This document shows, piece after piece, positions 26,404-35,689 of a stretch of DNA of 64,000 nt; positions within the stretch are counted from its first letter, which is position 1, and each line of letters opens with the position of its first letter. The stretch lies in contig NZ_JABBNB010000011.1 of NCBI RefSeq assembly GCF_012933505.1, positions 62,001-126,000 on the forward strand. The letters run 5' to 3'. Under the pieces are notes generated by a model. It was not told where the DNA came from. It saw nothing but the letters and a program-made list of their open reading frames with translations, and made no database searches. The position numbers were made by a program, and so were the translations under genes. Source of the stretch: Gordonia asplenii. Lineage in GTDB: Bacteria; Actinomycetota; Actinomycetes; Mycobacteriales; Mycobacteriaceae.

Positions 26404-27657
26404 TCATCCCCGTGCGTGGTGGGGCACCGGGACCAGCGCACGGAAGAAGGTCACCTTCGCCGACGCCGCCCGCACCACTACATCGGGGTCGTCGTCGGAG
26501 ATCCAAATCGCTTGCCCCGCACGCACCGTCGTGGGTCCGCCGGTCGCCGAGCGCACCTCGACGATGCCGCGTAGCACCGCGAGGATCTGCGGGCCGGGCA
26601 TGTCGAAGGAGATCGACGACGCGTGGTGCAGACCGGTGCCGTCCAATTCGATTCGGGACAACCGGAATTCACGCGCGGGCGTCAGATAGATCCGTTCGGC
26701 GTTGACCGTACGCACCGCCGGGGACAGATCGTCACGGGAGACCGGAGTGAAGTCGAGGACGCGCAGCAGCTCGGGGACGTCGATGTGCTTGGGCGTCAGC
26801 CCACCGCGCAGGACATTGTCCGAGTTGGCCATGATCTCCACGCCGGTGCCCTGCAGATAGGCATGCAGATTACCGGCCGACAGGAACAGCGCCTCGCCTG
26901 GTTCGAGGTGAATCCGGTTGAGCAGCAACGCAGCAAGAACCCCGGGATCACGCGGATACGCTTCGCCGAGTTCGAGGAGCGTCTGCAGCTCGGCGCGGAA
27001 CTCACAGTCACCCGCCGCCAGGACACCGACGGCGGCGTCGAGCACGGCGGGCACCAGCGTCGCGATCACCGCCTCCGGCAGGGTGATCCAGGTGGTGAAC
27101 AGTGCGCGCAATCCGTTGGAGTCCGGCTGTCCGGCCAGCATGCCCAGGTAGGGATCGAGTTCGGCGACCTGCAGTTCCCGAAGCAGGTCGACGGTCTGGC
27201 GCGGGTCCCGGAAACCGGCGAGCGCGTCGAACTCGGTGACGGCGACGATCACCTCCGGCTTATGCCAGCCGTCGCGATAGTTGCGCTCGGGCGCGTCGGC
27301 CGCGAGTCCGAGGGCGTTCTCGCGGGCATAGCCCTCCGCCGCCTGCTCGGCGCTCGGATGGGCCTGCAGTGACAGCGCTTCGTTCGCGGCCAGGATCTTC
27401 AGCAGGAAGGGCAGGCGCGGCCCGAACTCCCCCACCGCCGACTCACCGAGGGCGTCGGTCGGGTGCGCGTCGATCTCGGCGAGCAGCGTCGTCGCCTGTC
27501 CGGATCCGTCGACGCACGTCGACGGCCCCGCTGGATGCGCGCCGAACCACAGTTCAGCCTCTGGATGCGGAGAGGGCGTCGGGAGACCACGGATGGTGGC
27601 GATCGATGTCCGTGACCCCCAGGCGTACGGACGCACCACACCTTCGAGCAGTTTCAT
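26404..27657 (-). CDS. manA: Mannose-6-phosphate isomerase, class I
   Basis: A 417-residue type I phosphomannose isomerase that interconverts fructose-6-phosphate and mannose-6-phosphate, feeding GDP-mannose and cell-envelope mannosides. It shows the zinc-site residues in SLQAHPSAEQA and HKPE, the HLEPGEALFLSAGNLHAYL region (in pieces) and NSDNVLRGGLTPKHID. The ATG at 27657 overlaps the stop of the SIS-domain gene (ATGA). This order, manA after the SIS gene, is conserved in mycobacteria. Confidence 0.95.
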   Translation of the reverse strand: MKLLEGVVRPYAWGSRTSIATIRGLPTPSPHPEAELWFGAHPAGPSTCVDGSGQATTLLAEIDAHPTDALGESAVGEFGPRLPFLLKILAANEALSLQAHPSAEQAAEGYARENALGLAADAPERNYRDGWHKPEVIVAVTEFDALAGFRDPRQTVDLLRELQVAELDPYLGMLAGQPDSNGLRALFTTWITLPEAVIATLVPAVLDAAVGVLAAGDCEFRAELQTLLELGEAYPRDPGVLAALLLNRIHLEPGEALFLSAGNLHAYLQGTGVEIMANSDNVLRGGLTPKHIDVPELLRVLDFTPVSRDDLSPAVRTVNAERIYLTPAREFRLSRIELDGTGLHHASSISFDMPGPQILAVLRGIVEVRSATGGPTTVRAGQAIWISDDDPDVVVRAASAKVTFFRALVPVPHHARG

Positions 27658-28742
27658 GCCCGTCGCGCTCCCAACAGTCGTAGATACACCGCCGCCATTT
27701 CGGTTCGCAGCATCAAAACAAGGTAGCCCATCATGTCGTCGTGTCCGGCCACCGCTGTCTCGTCGGGATCGACGAGATCGACGAGATCGACGAGGATGTC
27801 CGCGGCCACCGCCCCCAACCGCTGGCGTGTCTGCCACTGCCGCTGGACCGAACTCACCACCATCAGCTGCGGCGGTTGATCGAGCGGCGCATCGAACTGC
27901 GGGTCGAAGAAGATCGAGTCGACCGGAGCGGCTCCGGCAGCCGATCGCAGCTTCACCGCACCGAGGGCCGCGGGTAGCGTCAGAGGCGTTCCGGTGACCC
28001 CCGCGACAGTCGCGAAGACCACGCTGGCCCGATGAGCGAGCACGTCGGTCTGCGTGTCGTCACCGGACCAAATCGTTTCTCGCTCTTGCATTTTCGAGGC
28101 CAACAGTTTCGCCTGGTTGCGGAAGGCCTCACGCTCGGGATGATTCGCGGCGGCCTCGGCGTCGAGTGCGGAAGCGAGGTCGTCGAAGTCGACGACGGCG
28201 CCGGTGGTCCGCACCTGAACCAGCGCCGCACAGACGGCGAGGAGCCCCGCGACGAGCCCGCAGAACCGGAACTGCGGTGCGGTGTAGACGCGCGGTGACA
28301 GGTCGACGATCCGCCCCGCGACGGCGTCGCGCAACGGTCCTTCCAGTGGCGCCAAGGTGACCACTTCGGCGCGGCGGCGGGCACCGCGCGCCCCGGCGTC
28401 GATGAGAGCGAGATCACCGGCGTCGTCGCCCGCGAGAACGACGACGTCGAGGGGCCCGATCCAACTGGGCATGGTGGGGATCACGACGATGGGGACGTCG
28501 ACTCGCGCGCCCATCGCGGCGACGACGAAGGCGACCGCGTCGGCGCCGACCGCGGACGAGCCGGTCACGATCACCAGGCTTCGCGGGCGCAGGTCGCCCA
28601 GCGGGTCCAGGACTCCCTCGCGGCGGGCCTCGGCGATCGCCCGGACCTGGGCGCCGGCGAGAGCAACCGACTGAAGCAGTCCGTCGCGGTCGGCGGACAG
28701 CAATGCCTCGACGTCGTCGAAGTCAGCGATGTCGGAGCGCAT
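27654..28742 (-). CDS. TobH-like SIS-domain phosphosugar protein
   Basis: A 362-residue protein similar to the actinobacterial conserved gene beside manA (Rv3256c-like, often called TobH). It has two SIS-like halves: VIVTGSSAVGADAVAFVVAAM near residue 58 as a sugar-phosphate loop (in pieces), and a second around PLTLPAALGAVKLRSAAG. It is probably a phosphosugar isomerase relative (bifunctional glucose/mannose-6-phosphate isomerases share this fold). It is coupled to manA by a 4-bp overlap. Confidence 0.78.
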   Translation of the reverse strand: MRSDIADFDDVEALLSADRDGLLQSVALAGAQVRAIAEARREGVLDPLGDLRPRSLVIVTGSSAVGADAVAFVVAAMGARVDVPIVVIPTMPSWIGPLDVVVLAGDDAGDLALIDAGARGARRRAEVVTLAPLEGPLRDAVAGRIVDLSPRVYTAPQFRFCGLVAGLLAVCAALVQVRTTGAVVDFDDLASALDAEAAANHPEREAFRNQAKLLASKMQERETIWSGDDTQTDVLAHRASVVFATVAGVTGTPLTLPAALGAVKLRSAAGAAPVDSIFFDPQFDAPLDQPPQLMVVSSVQRQWQTRQRLGAVAADILVDLVDLVDPDETAVAGHDDMMGYLVLMLRTEMAAVYLRLLGARRA

Positions 28743-28749
28743 ACGTGTC

Positions 28750-28755
28750 AGCGTA
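28750..28755 (-). promoter_or_regulatory. -10 box TACGCT of the TobH-manA operon (leaderless)
   Basis: TACGCT lies 7 nt before the ATG at 28742. Confidence 0.45.
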
Positions 28756-28772
28756 TCGACTCGGACGGGGTT

Positions 28773-29219
28773 TCAGTCGATGGGATCGGGAAGAACACGC
28801 AGGTGTCCCCGACGACCGGGCCGCGGCTTGACCCCGGCCCGATGGCGCCCACCTTCGCCGGGACCCGAACGGTCGAATCGTCCGCCGACGCCGGGCGGGC
28901 CGGATCGCAACGGAAGGTCGTCGAGACCGTCGAACGGGACGCTCCCGACGGCCGCACCCGATTCGCGCACCGCCTCGGCGAGCGCGGTCAACTCGAGGTC
29001 CTCCGGCGGAGCACTGAAACCGCGCTCACTGCGCAGCATCTCCCAGCCGCGGGGCACGGTGATGTTCGCGGCGTGGTCGGCACACAGATCCCAGGCATGC
29101 GGCTCGGGATTGGTGGACAGCGGTCCGATCACGGCCGTCGACTCCGCGTAGACGAAGGTCAACGTCGCCACTGCGGCACGCGAGCAGCCCGGGCGGCGGC
29201 ACTGACGAAGAGAACTCAC
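28773..29219 (-). CDS. DUF3499 family protein
   Basis: A 148-residue actinobacterial protein of unknown function. The first ~75 residues are the conserved core: RQCRRPGCSRAAVATLTFVY, then EPHAWDLCADHAANITVPRGWE. The Cys/His set (C-x4-C early, C-x2-H later) suggests a small zinc site. The C-terminal half is low-complexity and basic. It starts at GTG with a leaderless -10 box. The next gene downstream is the TobH-like gene; the phosphomannomutase gene normally found between them in mycobacteria is missing. Confidence 0.82.
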   Translation of the reverse strand: MSSLRQCRRPGCSRAAVATLTFVYAESTAVIGPLSTNPEPHAWDLCADHAANITVPRGWEMLRSERGFSAPPEDLELTALAEAVRESGAAVGSVPFDGLDDLPLRSGPPGVGGRFDRSGPGEGGRHRAGVKPRPGRRGHLRVLPDPID

Positions 29220-29225
29220 CCGTCG

Positions 29226-29231
29226 AGGTTA
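29226..29231 (-). promoter_or_regulatory. -10 box TAACCT of the DUF3499 gene (leaderless)
   Basis: TAACCT lies 6 nt before the GTG at 29219. Confidence 0.45.
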
Positions 29232-29306
29232 GCCCGTTGAGCGCGTCAGTGGACACGAGACACACCGTCGGAGACCGCGAAGACCACCGATTTGCCGGAG
29301 TGCATC

Positions 29307-29312
29307 TATAGT
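29307..29312 (+). promoter_or_regulatory. -10 box TATAGT of the metallopeptidase-like gene (leaderless)
   Basis: A consensus -10 lies 6 nt before the ATG at 29319, which fixes that start. Confidence 0.55.
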
Positions 29313-29318
29313 CCATTC

Positions 29319-29831
29319 ATGCCCAACCGACGCGACACCCGAGCGCAGCCGTCGATACGGGGGTCGACGCCGGCGCGCAGGCGCCGACGCCGCGACCGGC
29401 ACGGCCGAGGTCTGCGCGGTCCCCTGCTGCCGCAGCAGGTACCGGCATGGCGTTCGCGCGCCGATGCGTTCGACGCCGTGGCGTTGGAGGCCTTCGCCGA
29501 CATCGACCTGCGGTGGCGTGATCGCCTCGGCGGACTCGACGTCGCGGTCGACGACATTCCGCGCATGCTGCCGCGAGACGCCGAGGACGTCGAGTGGCCC
29601 GACGAGGTGACCGCCGACGGCAACGTACCGCTCGCGCGTTTGATCAACGCCGGGATCGACACCGAGGGCAACCCCACCCGGGCGCACATCATCCTGTTCC
29701 GGCGTCCGCTGGAAAGTCGCGCCAAACGCGGCGAGGATCTGCTCGACCTCGTCCACGAAGTGCTCGTGCAGCAGGTCGCGACCTACCTCGGCGTCGACGA
29801 GGAGACCATCGATCGCGGGCCGGAAGCCTAA
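29319..29831 (+). CDS. Metallopeptidase-family (zincin-like) protein with altered HExxH
   Basis: A 170-residue protein syntenic with Rv3259 of mycobacteria and resembling the minimal metallopeptidase family. An Arg-rich N-terminal ~35 residues precedes the core DAFDAVALEAFADID. The expected HExxH helix reads HEVLVQQV, so His-Glu are kept but the second zinc His is Val/Gln. Catalysis by classic zincin chemistry is therefore doubtful, a feature that may be shared by its actinobacterial orthologues. It is convergent with whiB2. Confidence 0.72.
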   Translation: MPNRRDTRAQPSIRGSTPARRRRRRDRHGRGLRGPLLPQQVPAWRSRADAFDAVALEAFADIDLRWRDRLGGLDVAVDDIPRMLPRDAEDVEWPDEVTADGNVPLARLINAGIDTEGNPTRAHIILFRRPLESRAKRGEDLLDLVHEVLVQQVATYLGVDEETIDRGPEA

Positions 29832-29924
29832 GTCGCACAATCACTTTCCGGACAAGCACGTTCCGGACGGGCGTTGACCCGCGCACGCTTTCGCGCGCAG
29901 TATCGAACGGGTGCGCAAACGGCG

Positions 29925-29961
29925 AACTCCCGCCAGTGGCCGTCGGGGCCGGGCGGGAGTT
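29925..29961. terminator. Bidirectional hairpin between the metallopeptidase-like gene and whiB2
   Basis: AACTCCCGCC and GGCGGGAGTT form a 10-bp stem with a 17-nt loop between converging genes. Confidence 0.65.
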
Positions 29962-29984
29962 TCACGCGTCATATCTCAGGTGAG

Positions 29985-30365
29985 CTAGATGATGCCGCGC
30001 TTGAGTCGGCGCCGCTCACGTTCGGACAGTCCACCCCAGATGCCGAAGCGTTCGTCGTTATGCAACGCGAACTCCAGGCACTCGGGCTTCACCTCGCACC
30101 CCTGACAGATGCGTTTGGCCTCCCGGGTGGACCCGCCCTTCTCGGGGAAAAACGCTTCGGGATCCGTCTGTGCGCAGAGCGCACGCTCTTGCCACTGCTC
30201 CTCGACCGCATCGAAAAGTTCGTCAAAGTCGTTGGGTACCAACGACAAATGCTTACGAGCCCCGGCGACGTCGACACCTGCGTCAGCGGAATGACCGGCG
30301 CCGGCTAGTTCGTAGGGACTGTAGTGCGGATCAAGTGCAGGGCCGATGTGGTTCTCAAAAGCCAC
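29985..30365 (-). CDS. whiB2: WhiB-family iron-sulfur regulator, WhiB2 (WhmD) type
   Basis: A 126-residue [4Fe-4S] protein with the WhiB pattern C-x22-C-x2-C-x5-C (ALCAQTD ... RICQGCEVKPEC), the G[I/V]WGG turn in FGIWGGLSERERR and a basic C-terminal tail. WhiB2/WhmD is a cell-division regulator that binds the housekeeping sigma factor; that role comes from the mycobacterial orthologue and the conserved position next to fbiA. The GTG start was chosen because a strong AAGGAGG lies 8 nt upstream; an upstream in-frame ATG at 30404 would place that site inside the gene. Confidence 0.92.
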   Translation of the reverse strand: MAFENHIGPALDPHYSPYELAGAGHSADAGVDVAGARKHLSLVPNDFDELFDAVEEQWQERALCAQTDPEAFFPEKGGSTREAKRICQGCEVKPECLEFALHNDERFGIWGGLSERERRRLKRGII

Positions 30366-30373
30366 CGTCGGCA

Positions 30374-30380
30374 CCTCCTT
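30374..30380 (-). promoter_or_regulatory. Ribosome binding site AAGGAGG of whiB2
   Basis: A near-perfect anti-16S match 8 nt before GTG 30365 decides the start of whiB2. Confidence 0.75.
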
Positions 30381-30587
30381 GGATGAATCGTTCTCGTCAA
30401 TCACAACTGGTCAATTCTGACACCCACCCGGCGTCGTTCCTTGCGCTCACAAAACATCTCCACTCGCACACTAGCGCCATCCGACCGACGTGAGATCAAG
30501 GTTCGAACATGTTGTCGATCGCGCTAAGAGATTGCGGAACTCACACAACATTTCCGATCTTGAATACCGGAATGACACTACTGTTAT

Positions 30588-30614
30588 TAGATACCGTAAC
30601 GTTTGCGGGGTCAA
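30588..30614 (-). promoter_or_regulatory. Candidate whiB2 promoter in an AT-rich 377-bp gap
   Basis: On the minus strand TTGACC (30609-30614) and TATCTA (30588-30593) are separated by 15 bp (17 bp to TCTAAT). This leaves a leader of ~220 nt before whiB2. The gap 30366-30742 contains no gene; it is the least GC-rich stretch in the window. Confidence 0.35.
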
Positions 30615-30728
30615 GTCGAACTATCAAAATCGTTACATACCAATGACATTCAGTTGATACCTGCCTATACCTCAGCCGATAGGACACCACCCGCCGATGC
30701 GCGCAGCACCGTCGCGAACTCCCCACAC

Positions 30729-30734
30729 TACAGT
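30729..30734 (+). promoter_or_regulatory. -10 box TACAGT of fbiA-fbiB (leaderless)
   Basis: TACAGT lies 8 nt before the GTG at 30743. Confidence 0.5.
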
Positions 30735-30742
30735 GAATCTTC

Positions 30743-31765
30743 GTGAAGGTGACTGTTCTCGTCGGCGGCGTTGGTGGAGCTCGATTCCTGCTTGGAGTAC
30801 GCGAGCTTCTCGGCGCGACGCCGTTCCCGACCGTCGGTGATTCGACCGACACCACCCATCAGATAACCGCGATCGTCAATGTCGGCGACGACGCCTGGAT
30901 GCACGGTGTGCGGATCTGTCCCGATCTGGACACCTGCATGTACACGCTCGGCGGCGGCATCGACCCGGAACGGTCGTGGGGCCGCCGCGGCGAGACGTGG
31001 CACGCCAAAGAGGAGCTCGCCGCCTACGGCGCCGACCCCGATTGGTTCGGCCTCGGCGACCGCGACCTGGCGACGCATCTGATCCGCACCCAGATGTTGG
31101 AGGCGGGCTACAAGCTCGCCGACGTCACGGCCGCATTGTCCAAGCGGTGGCAGCCCGGTGTGCGGTTGCTGCCGGCCACCGAGGATCGCCACGAGACGCA
31201 CGTCGTGGTCGACAAGCCCGGCGGCGCCGACGGCGAGCGCGTCGCCATCCACTTCCAGGAGTGGTGGGTCCGCTATCGCGCACAGATCCCGACCTTCGGC
31301 TTCGCGCAGGTCGGGTCCGACGCCAAACCCGGGCCCGGGGTGCTCGACGCCATCGCCGGCGCCGACCTGGTCATCTTCGCCCCGAGCAACCCGGTGGTAT
31401 CCATCGGCGCCATCATGAGCGTGCCGGGATTGCGTGCGGCACTTCGTAATACGCCCGCACCGGTGGTCGGCATCTCGCCGGTCATCGACAACAAGCCGCT
31501 GCGCGGCATGGCCGACGAGTGCCTGTCGGTCATCGGCGTCGAGACCACCGCGCAGGCCATCGCGGCGCACTACGGCGCGCGCAGCGGCAACGGACTGCTC
31601 GACGGCTGGTTGATCGCCGACGGCGACGAGGCCGTCGTCGACGGAATCGCCATCGGGCAGGCTCCACTGCTGATGACCGATCCGCCGACCACCGCGGCGA
31701 TGGTCGTCGCTGCCGCCGAGCTGGTCGGCGTGACGCTGCCTCGCGCAACGGGAGACGATGCATGA
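30743..31765 (+). CDS. fbiA: 2-phospho-L-lactate / PEP transferase of F420 synthesis
   Basis: A 340-residue CofD-family enzyme that joins the 3-carbon phospho moiety (PEP in actinobacteria) to the deazaflavin FO, giving dehydro-F420-0. It begins [19 protein letters not shown] and has the metal/FO-site region [19 protein letters not shown] and [18 protein letters not shown] start with a leaderless promoter. It is coupled to fbiB by a 4-bp overlap and is next to whiB2, as in mycobacteria. Confidence 0.96.
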   Translation: MKVTVLVGGVGGARFLLGVRELLGATPFPTVGDSTDTTHQITAIVNVGDDAWMHGVRICPDLDTCMYTLGGGIDPERSWGRRGETWHAKEELAAYGADPDWFGLGDRDLATHLIRTQMLEAGYKLADVTAALSKRWQPGVRLLPATEDRHETHVVVDKPGGADGERVAIHFQEWWVRYRAQIPTFGFAQVGSDAKPGPGVLDAIAGADLVIFAPSNPVVSIGAIMSVPGLRAALRNTPAPVVGISPVIDNKPLRGMADECLSVIGVETTAQAIAAHYGARSGNGLLDGWLIADGDEAVVDGIAIGQAPLLMTDPPTTAAMVVAAAELVGVTLPRATGDDA

Positions 31766-33111
31766 TCGCCGACCATCGCGCCGTCGACGGACTGCAGATC
31801 CGACCGGTGCCCGGACTCGGCGAGTTCGGGCCCGGCTCCGACGTCGCGGCTGAGATCGTCGCGGCCGCCCCGTGGCTCGCCGACGGTGACGTGGTAGTGA
31901 TCACCAGCAAGATCTTCTCCAAGGTCGAAGGCCGGATGGTCGACGCTCCGGCCGACCCGGACGAGCGAGATGCGTTGCGCCGCAAGCTCGTCGAGCAGGA
32001 ATCGGTGCGCGTGCTGGCACGCAAGAACCGCACGCTGATCACCGAGAACGCCTACGGACTCGTGCAGGCCGCGGCCGGTGTCGACGGATCCAATGTGCCG
32101 TCGGATCAATTGGCGCTGCTCCCCATCGATCCCGACGCCAGCGCCGCACGTACCCGTGCGGCCTTCGCCGAGAAGGGCCTCGACGTCGCGGTGATCATCA
32201 CCGACACGATGGGCCGGGCATGGCGCACCGGGCAGACCGACGTCGCCATCGGGGCGTCGGGCATCGCGGTCACCCACCCGTACGACGGCGGCGTCGACGA
32301 CTACGGCAACCCCTTGGTCGTGACCGATATCGCCGTCGCCGACGAGATCGCGGCGGCCGCCGACCTCGTGAAGGGCAAACTAGCGGGGATTCCGGTTGCG
32401 GTCGTTCGGGGCCTGAATCCCCGTGACGACGGTTCGACGGCACGGTCGCTGGTCAGGCCCACCGAGGAGGATCTGTTCCGTCTTGGGACAGATGAGGCGG
32501 TTGTTAAGGGTCGTTGCGAGGCGCTGCTGACCCGTCGCTCGGTCCGGCAGTTCGCCGACGGCGCCGAGGGCACCGTCGGCGAGGACGTGATGAACGCGGC
32601 TTTCGCCGATGCGCTCACCGCCCCCGCACCACACCACACGCATCCGGTGCGGTTCGTCTGGGTGCGCGACGCCGAGCGACGCCGAGCCATGCTCGACGCC
32701 ATGGCCGCGGCGTGGCGGACCGATCTGACCGGCGACGAGAAAACGCCCGAATCCATCGAGAAACGACTGCGGCGCGGTCAAATCCTTTACGATGCACCGG
32801 AACTCGTGGTTCCGTGCCTGGTACCCGACGGAGTCCACGACTATCCGGACGCCCGGCGTCGAGCGGCCGAGCACACGATGTTCACCGTCGCGACCGGGGC
32901 AGCGGTACAGGGCTTGTTGGTGGCCCTGTCGGTACGCGGGGTCGGCAGTTGCTGGGTGGGCTCCACGATCTTCGCGCCCGACGTCGTGCGCGCGGCCCTC
33001 GACCTAGCCGCAGACTGGGAACCGTTGGGCGCCATCGCAATCGGTTACCCGAGCGAGCCGCTGACCGCGCGGGCGCCCGCACCGATCGACGAGTGGGTGG
33101 TGCAACGATGA
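31762..33111 (+). CDS. fbiB: Bifunctional F420:gamma-glutamyl ligase / dehydro-F420-0 reductase
   Basis: A 449-residue two-domain protein. Residues ~1-240 are a CofE-like ligase ([34 protein letters not shown] in pieces) that adds the poly-gamma-glutamate tail. Residues ~250-449 are an FMN-binding nitroreductase fold ([25 protein letters not shown]) that reduces dehydro-F420-0. The ATG overlaps the fbiA stop. Together with fbiA and fbiC in this window, most of the F420 pathway is present; cofC is not seen. Confidence 0.96.
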   Translation: MIADHRAVDGLQIRPVPGLGEFGPGSDVAAEIVAAAPWLADGDVVVITSKIFSKVEGRMVDAPADPDERDALRRKLVEQESVRVLARKNRTLITENAYGLVQAAAGVDGSNVPSDQLALLPIDPDASAARTRAAFAEKGLDVAVIITDTMGRAWRTGQTDVAIGASGIAVTHPYDGGVDDYGNPLVVTDIAVADEIAAAADLVKGKLAGIPVAVVRGLNPRDDGSTARSLVRPTEEDLFRLGTDEAVVKGRCEALLTRRSVRQFADGAEGTVGEDVMNAAFADALTAPAPHHTHPVRFVWVRDAERRRAMLDAMAAAWRTDLTGDEKTPESIEKRLRRGQILYDAPELVVPCLVPDGVHDYPDARRRAAEHTMFTVATGAAVQGLLVALSVRGVGSCWVGSTIFAPDVVRAALDLAADWEPLGAIAIGYPSEPLTARAPAPIDEWVVQR

Positions 33112-33662
33112 GCCTGCACTCCAGTGCCGTCGAACGACTCACGCGCTGGCGTGCGCCCGACGTCGAGCAGGACTCGCTGCGACACACCTACCTGGCCTTT
33201 CTCGCCGCGAATCCCGATGCGTGCCTGCGACGTTCGGCGTCGGGACACCTCACGGCGTCGGCCGTGGTGCTCGACGACCGCGGCACCCACACCCTGTTGA
33301 CGCTGCATCCGCGGATCGGCCGCTGGGTCCAATTGGGCGGGCACATGGAACCCGACGACCCCTTGATCGACGCCGCCGCACTGCGCGAGGCGACCGAGGA
33401 GTCGGGATTGTCGGGGCTGCGATTGACCTCGATCGCACGGCTGCACACCCATCCGATCACCTGCTCGCTGGGCGTGCCGACGCGTCACCTCGACGTCCAA
33501 TTCTGCGCGGTGGCCAGGCGCGATTCATCCGGGCGCCTTCCCGAGCCGGCGATCAGCGATGAGTCGACGGACCTCGCCTGGTGGCCGGTGGACGCGCTGC
33601 CGGAGAACGCGGATACGCCGACCCTGCGGCCGTTGATCGCCGCGGGCGTGAGGTTGATCTAG
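33108..33662 (+). CDS. NUDIX hydrolase
   Basis: A 184-residue protein with a Nudix box around residues 76-99: [24 protein letters not shown] in the usual order (shown here from GGHMEPDD to REATEESGL, with one extra Ala). The REATEE glutamates needed for metal binding are intact. It hydrolyses a nucleoside diphosphate derivative; the substrate is unknown. It overlaps fbiB by 4 bp, so it may clean up a by-product of the F420 pathway or simply be co-transcribed. The 43-bp repeat array begins 12 bp after its stop. Confidence 0.88.
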   Translation: MSLHSSAVERLTRWRAPDVEQDSLRHTYLAFLAANPDACLRRSASGHLTASAVVLDDRGTHTLLTLHPRIGRWVQLGGHMEPDDPLIDAAALREATEESGLSGLRLTSIARLHTHPITCSLGVPTRHLDVQFCAVARRDSSGRLPEPAISDESTDLAWWPVDALPENADTPTLRPLIAAGVRLI

Positions 33663-33674
33663 GGCGCGACGCCG

Positions 33675-33968
33675 CCGAGTGCCGAAGCGAGGAACGAGCT
33701 TCTGTGTAACCCGCTCCCCGAGTGCCGAAGCGAGGAACGAGCTTCTGTGCAACCCGCTCCCCGAGTGCCGAAGCGAGGAACGAGCTTCTGTGCAACCCGC
33801 TCCCCGAGTGCCGAAGCGAGGAACGAGCTTCTGTGCAACCCGCTCCCCGAGTGCCGAAGCGAGGAACGAGCTTCGGTGTAACCCGCTCCCCGAGTGCCGA
33901 AGCGAGGAACGAGCTTCGGTGTAACCCGCTCCCCGAGTGCCGAAGCGAGGAACGAGCTTCGGTGTAAC
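33675..33968. repeat. 43-bp tandem repeat array, seven units
   Basis: Each unit begins CCGAGTGCCGAAGCGAGGAA and continues CGAGCTTCTGTGTAACCCGC then TCC. Six complete copies (33675, 33718, 33761, 33804, 33847, 33890) and one 36-nt copy (33933) are nearly identical, differing at T/G in CTTC[T/G]GTG and T/C in GTG[T/C]AAC. Each unit contains a GAAGC...GCTTC inverted repeat. The period is not a multiple of three, so the apparent repeat peptides in several frames are not genes. Confidence 0.97.
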
Positions 33969-34456
33969 GAGGGGCCCGCGACTTGAAATACATACGGGGG
34001 CAAGCCGTTTCGAAAGATCTCAGCGACGACGAGCCATCTCGACTCCTCGCGTCAGCGGCCCACTACGGTAGTCACCTCACGCCACGATGACCACGTCCGC
34101 GGGACACAACAGCGCAGCGGGAAGTTCATCACCGCAGCGCGGGCCCATTACCGCAATACGACGTGCGGCCCGCAACTATCGAAAACGCGACGCGGACAAC
34201 CGAAGTCGCCCAACGGCGTCGTCATGTCATCCTGGTCTCAGGACCCAGGCGAGCAGCACCCCGAAATGCCTAGCAGCAGTTGGCATTTCGGGTCACCAAC
34301 CCCTCGTTACATCGAAGCTCGTGCCTCGCTTCGACACTCGGGGAGCGGGGTGGCCGCTCACCCCCTCTACTTCGACACTCGGGGAGCGGTGTGGCCGCCC
34401 AACCCCACCACTTCGACACTCGGGGAGCGGGGTGGCTCGGGACGCGAGCCGGTCGA
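33969..34456. other. Gene-free region with inverted copies of the same repeat family
   Basis: No convincing gene is present. From 34296 to 34436 the complement of the repeat unit appears: CCTCGTTACATCGAAGCTCG, then CTTCGACACTCGGGGAGCGG three times (34336, 34371 and 34410, approximately). Short open frames here are repeat artefacts. Confidence 0.7.
34260..34292. terminator. Hairpin CCCGAAATGCC/GGCATTTCGGG downstream of glgC
   Basis: A perfect 11-bp stem with an 11-nt loop lies 165 bp beyond the glgC stop. Its core CCGAAATG...CATTTCGG is also found in the hairpin at 50323-50364. Confidence 0.5.
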
Positions 34457-35677
34457 TCACCTCTCGATTCGCACGCCCTTACCTACGGTGACGATGCCGC
34501 CGGGGCTTACCGCGTAATGCTGGCGGTCGTGTTCGAGATTCACGCCCAACTGCGCTCCGTCGCCGATCACGACGTTCTTGTCGAGGATCGCGTTGCGCAC
34601 CACGGCTCCGGCGCCGATGCGCACACCTGGCATCAGGACGCTGCCCTGCACCACCGCTCCCTCGCCGACGACGATGTTGGAACTGAGCACAGAGTTGCTG
34701 ACCGTGGCGGCCGAGACGATCGAGCCTGCTCCGACGACGGAGTCTTGGGCGAGGCCGCCGCGCACAAACTTGGCCGGCGGGAGGTTGTGCGTCTCGCCGC
34801 GGATCGGCCACCGTCGGTTGTAGAGGTTGAACACCGGGTGCACCGATACCAAGTCCATGTGCGCATCGTAGAAAGCGTCGAGGGTTCCGACGTCGCGCCA
34901 GTAGCCCTTGTCGCGTTCGGTCGCGCCGGGTACGTCGTTGTCCTTGAAGTCGTAGACGTTCGCTTCGCCGCGTGCGACGAATGCTGGGATGATGTCGCCG
35001 CCCATGTCGTGATCGGAGTCGGGATCGGCGGCGTCGGCCTTGATCGCATCGATCAGCGCCTCGGTGGTGAAGACGTAGTTGCCCATCGACGCAAACGTCG
35101 CCTCGGGGTCGTCGGGCGTGCCGGGCGGGTCACTCGGCTTCTCGAGGAACTGGGTGATGCGACCGCTGTCGTCGGCATCGATGCAACCGAAGGCGAATGC
35201 CTCCGATCGCGGGACGCGGATGCCTGCGACGGTGACGCCCGCACCGGAGGCGATATGTGCCTCCACCATCTGCGAGGGGTCCATGCGGTAGACGTGGTCG
35301 GCACCGAAGACGACGATGTACTCGGGCTGCTCGTCATAGACGAGGTTCATCGACTGGAAGATCGCGTCGGCACTGCCGGTGTACCACCGCGGACCGAGGC
35401 GCTGCTGTGCGGGCACCGACGTGATGTACTCGCCATGGAAGCCCGACGACCACCACGTCTGCGAGATGTGCCGGTCGAGCGAGTGCGACTTGTATTGCGT
35501 CAGAACGCAAATGCGCTCATAGCCCGCGTTGACCAGATTTGAGAGCACGAAGTCGATCAGGCGATACGCACCCCCGAACGGCACAGCGGGTTTGGCGCGG
35601 TCAGCGGTCAACGGATACAGCCTCTTGCCTTCGCCACCGGCAAGCACGATCCCCAGCACATTCGGTCCAGAACTCAC
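34457..35677 (-). CDS. glgC: Glucose-1-phosphate adenylyltransferase (ADP-glucose synthase)
   Basis: A 406-residue enzyme making ADP-glucose from ATP and glucose-1-phosphate. It has the nucleotidyltransferase start [28 protein letters not shown] (in pieces), [20 protein letters not shown], the catalytic Asp in [11 protein letters not shown], and a C-terminal left-handed beta helix (hexapeptide repeats, residues ~300-395). The GTG start has a -10 box 6 nt ahead. It is divergent from glgA, and ADP-glucose is the donor for that enzyme. Confidence 0.97.
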   Translation of the reverse strand: MSSGPNVLGIVLAGGEGKRLYPLTADRAKPAVPFGGAYRLIDFVLSNLVNAGYERICVLTQYKSHSLDRHISQTWWSSGFHGEYITSVPAQQRLGPRWYTGSADAIFQSMNLVYDEQPEYIVVFGADHVYRMDPSQMVEAHIASGAGVTVAGIRVPRSEAFAFGCIDADDSGRITQFLEKPSDPPGTPDDPEATFASMGNYVFTTEALIDAIKADAADPDSDHDMGGDIIPAFVARGEANVYDFKDNDVPGATERDKGYWRDVGTLDAFYDAHMDLVSVHPVFNLYNRRWPIRGETHNLPPAKFVRGGLAQDSVVGAGSIVSAATVSNSVLSSNIVVGEGAVVQGSVLMPGVRIGAGAVVRNAILDKNVVIGDGAQLGVNLEHDRQHYAVSPGGIVTVGKGVRIER

Positions 35678-35683
35678 TCGTTC

Positions 35684-35689
35684 AACTTA
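35684..35689 (-). promoter_or_regulatory. -10 box TAAGTT of glgC (leaderless)
   Basis: TAAGTT lies 6 nt before the GTG at 35677. Confidence 0.5.

Noticed and set aside
30366..30404. A longer whiB2 start (MIDENDSSKEVPT)
   Set aside because: The near-perfect ribosome site would then lie within the coding sequence; the GTG start fits better.
33675..33968. CRISPR array
   Set aside because: Units are contiguous with no variable spacers and no cas genes are nearby.
33675..33993. Repeated-peptide open frames on both strands over the 43-bp array
   Set aside because: The unit length is not a multiple of three and the same peptide appears in rotating frames; this is a DNA repeat artefact, not a protein.
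34087..34491. A 134-residue plus-strand frame before glgC
   Set aside because: It runs through repeat copies and the 3' end of glgC, with no family resemblance.
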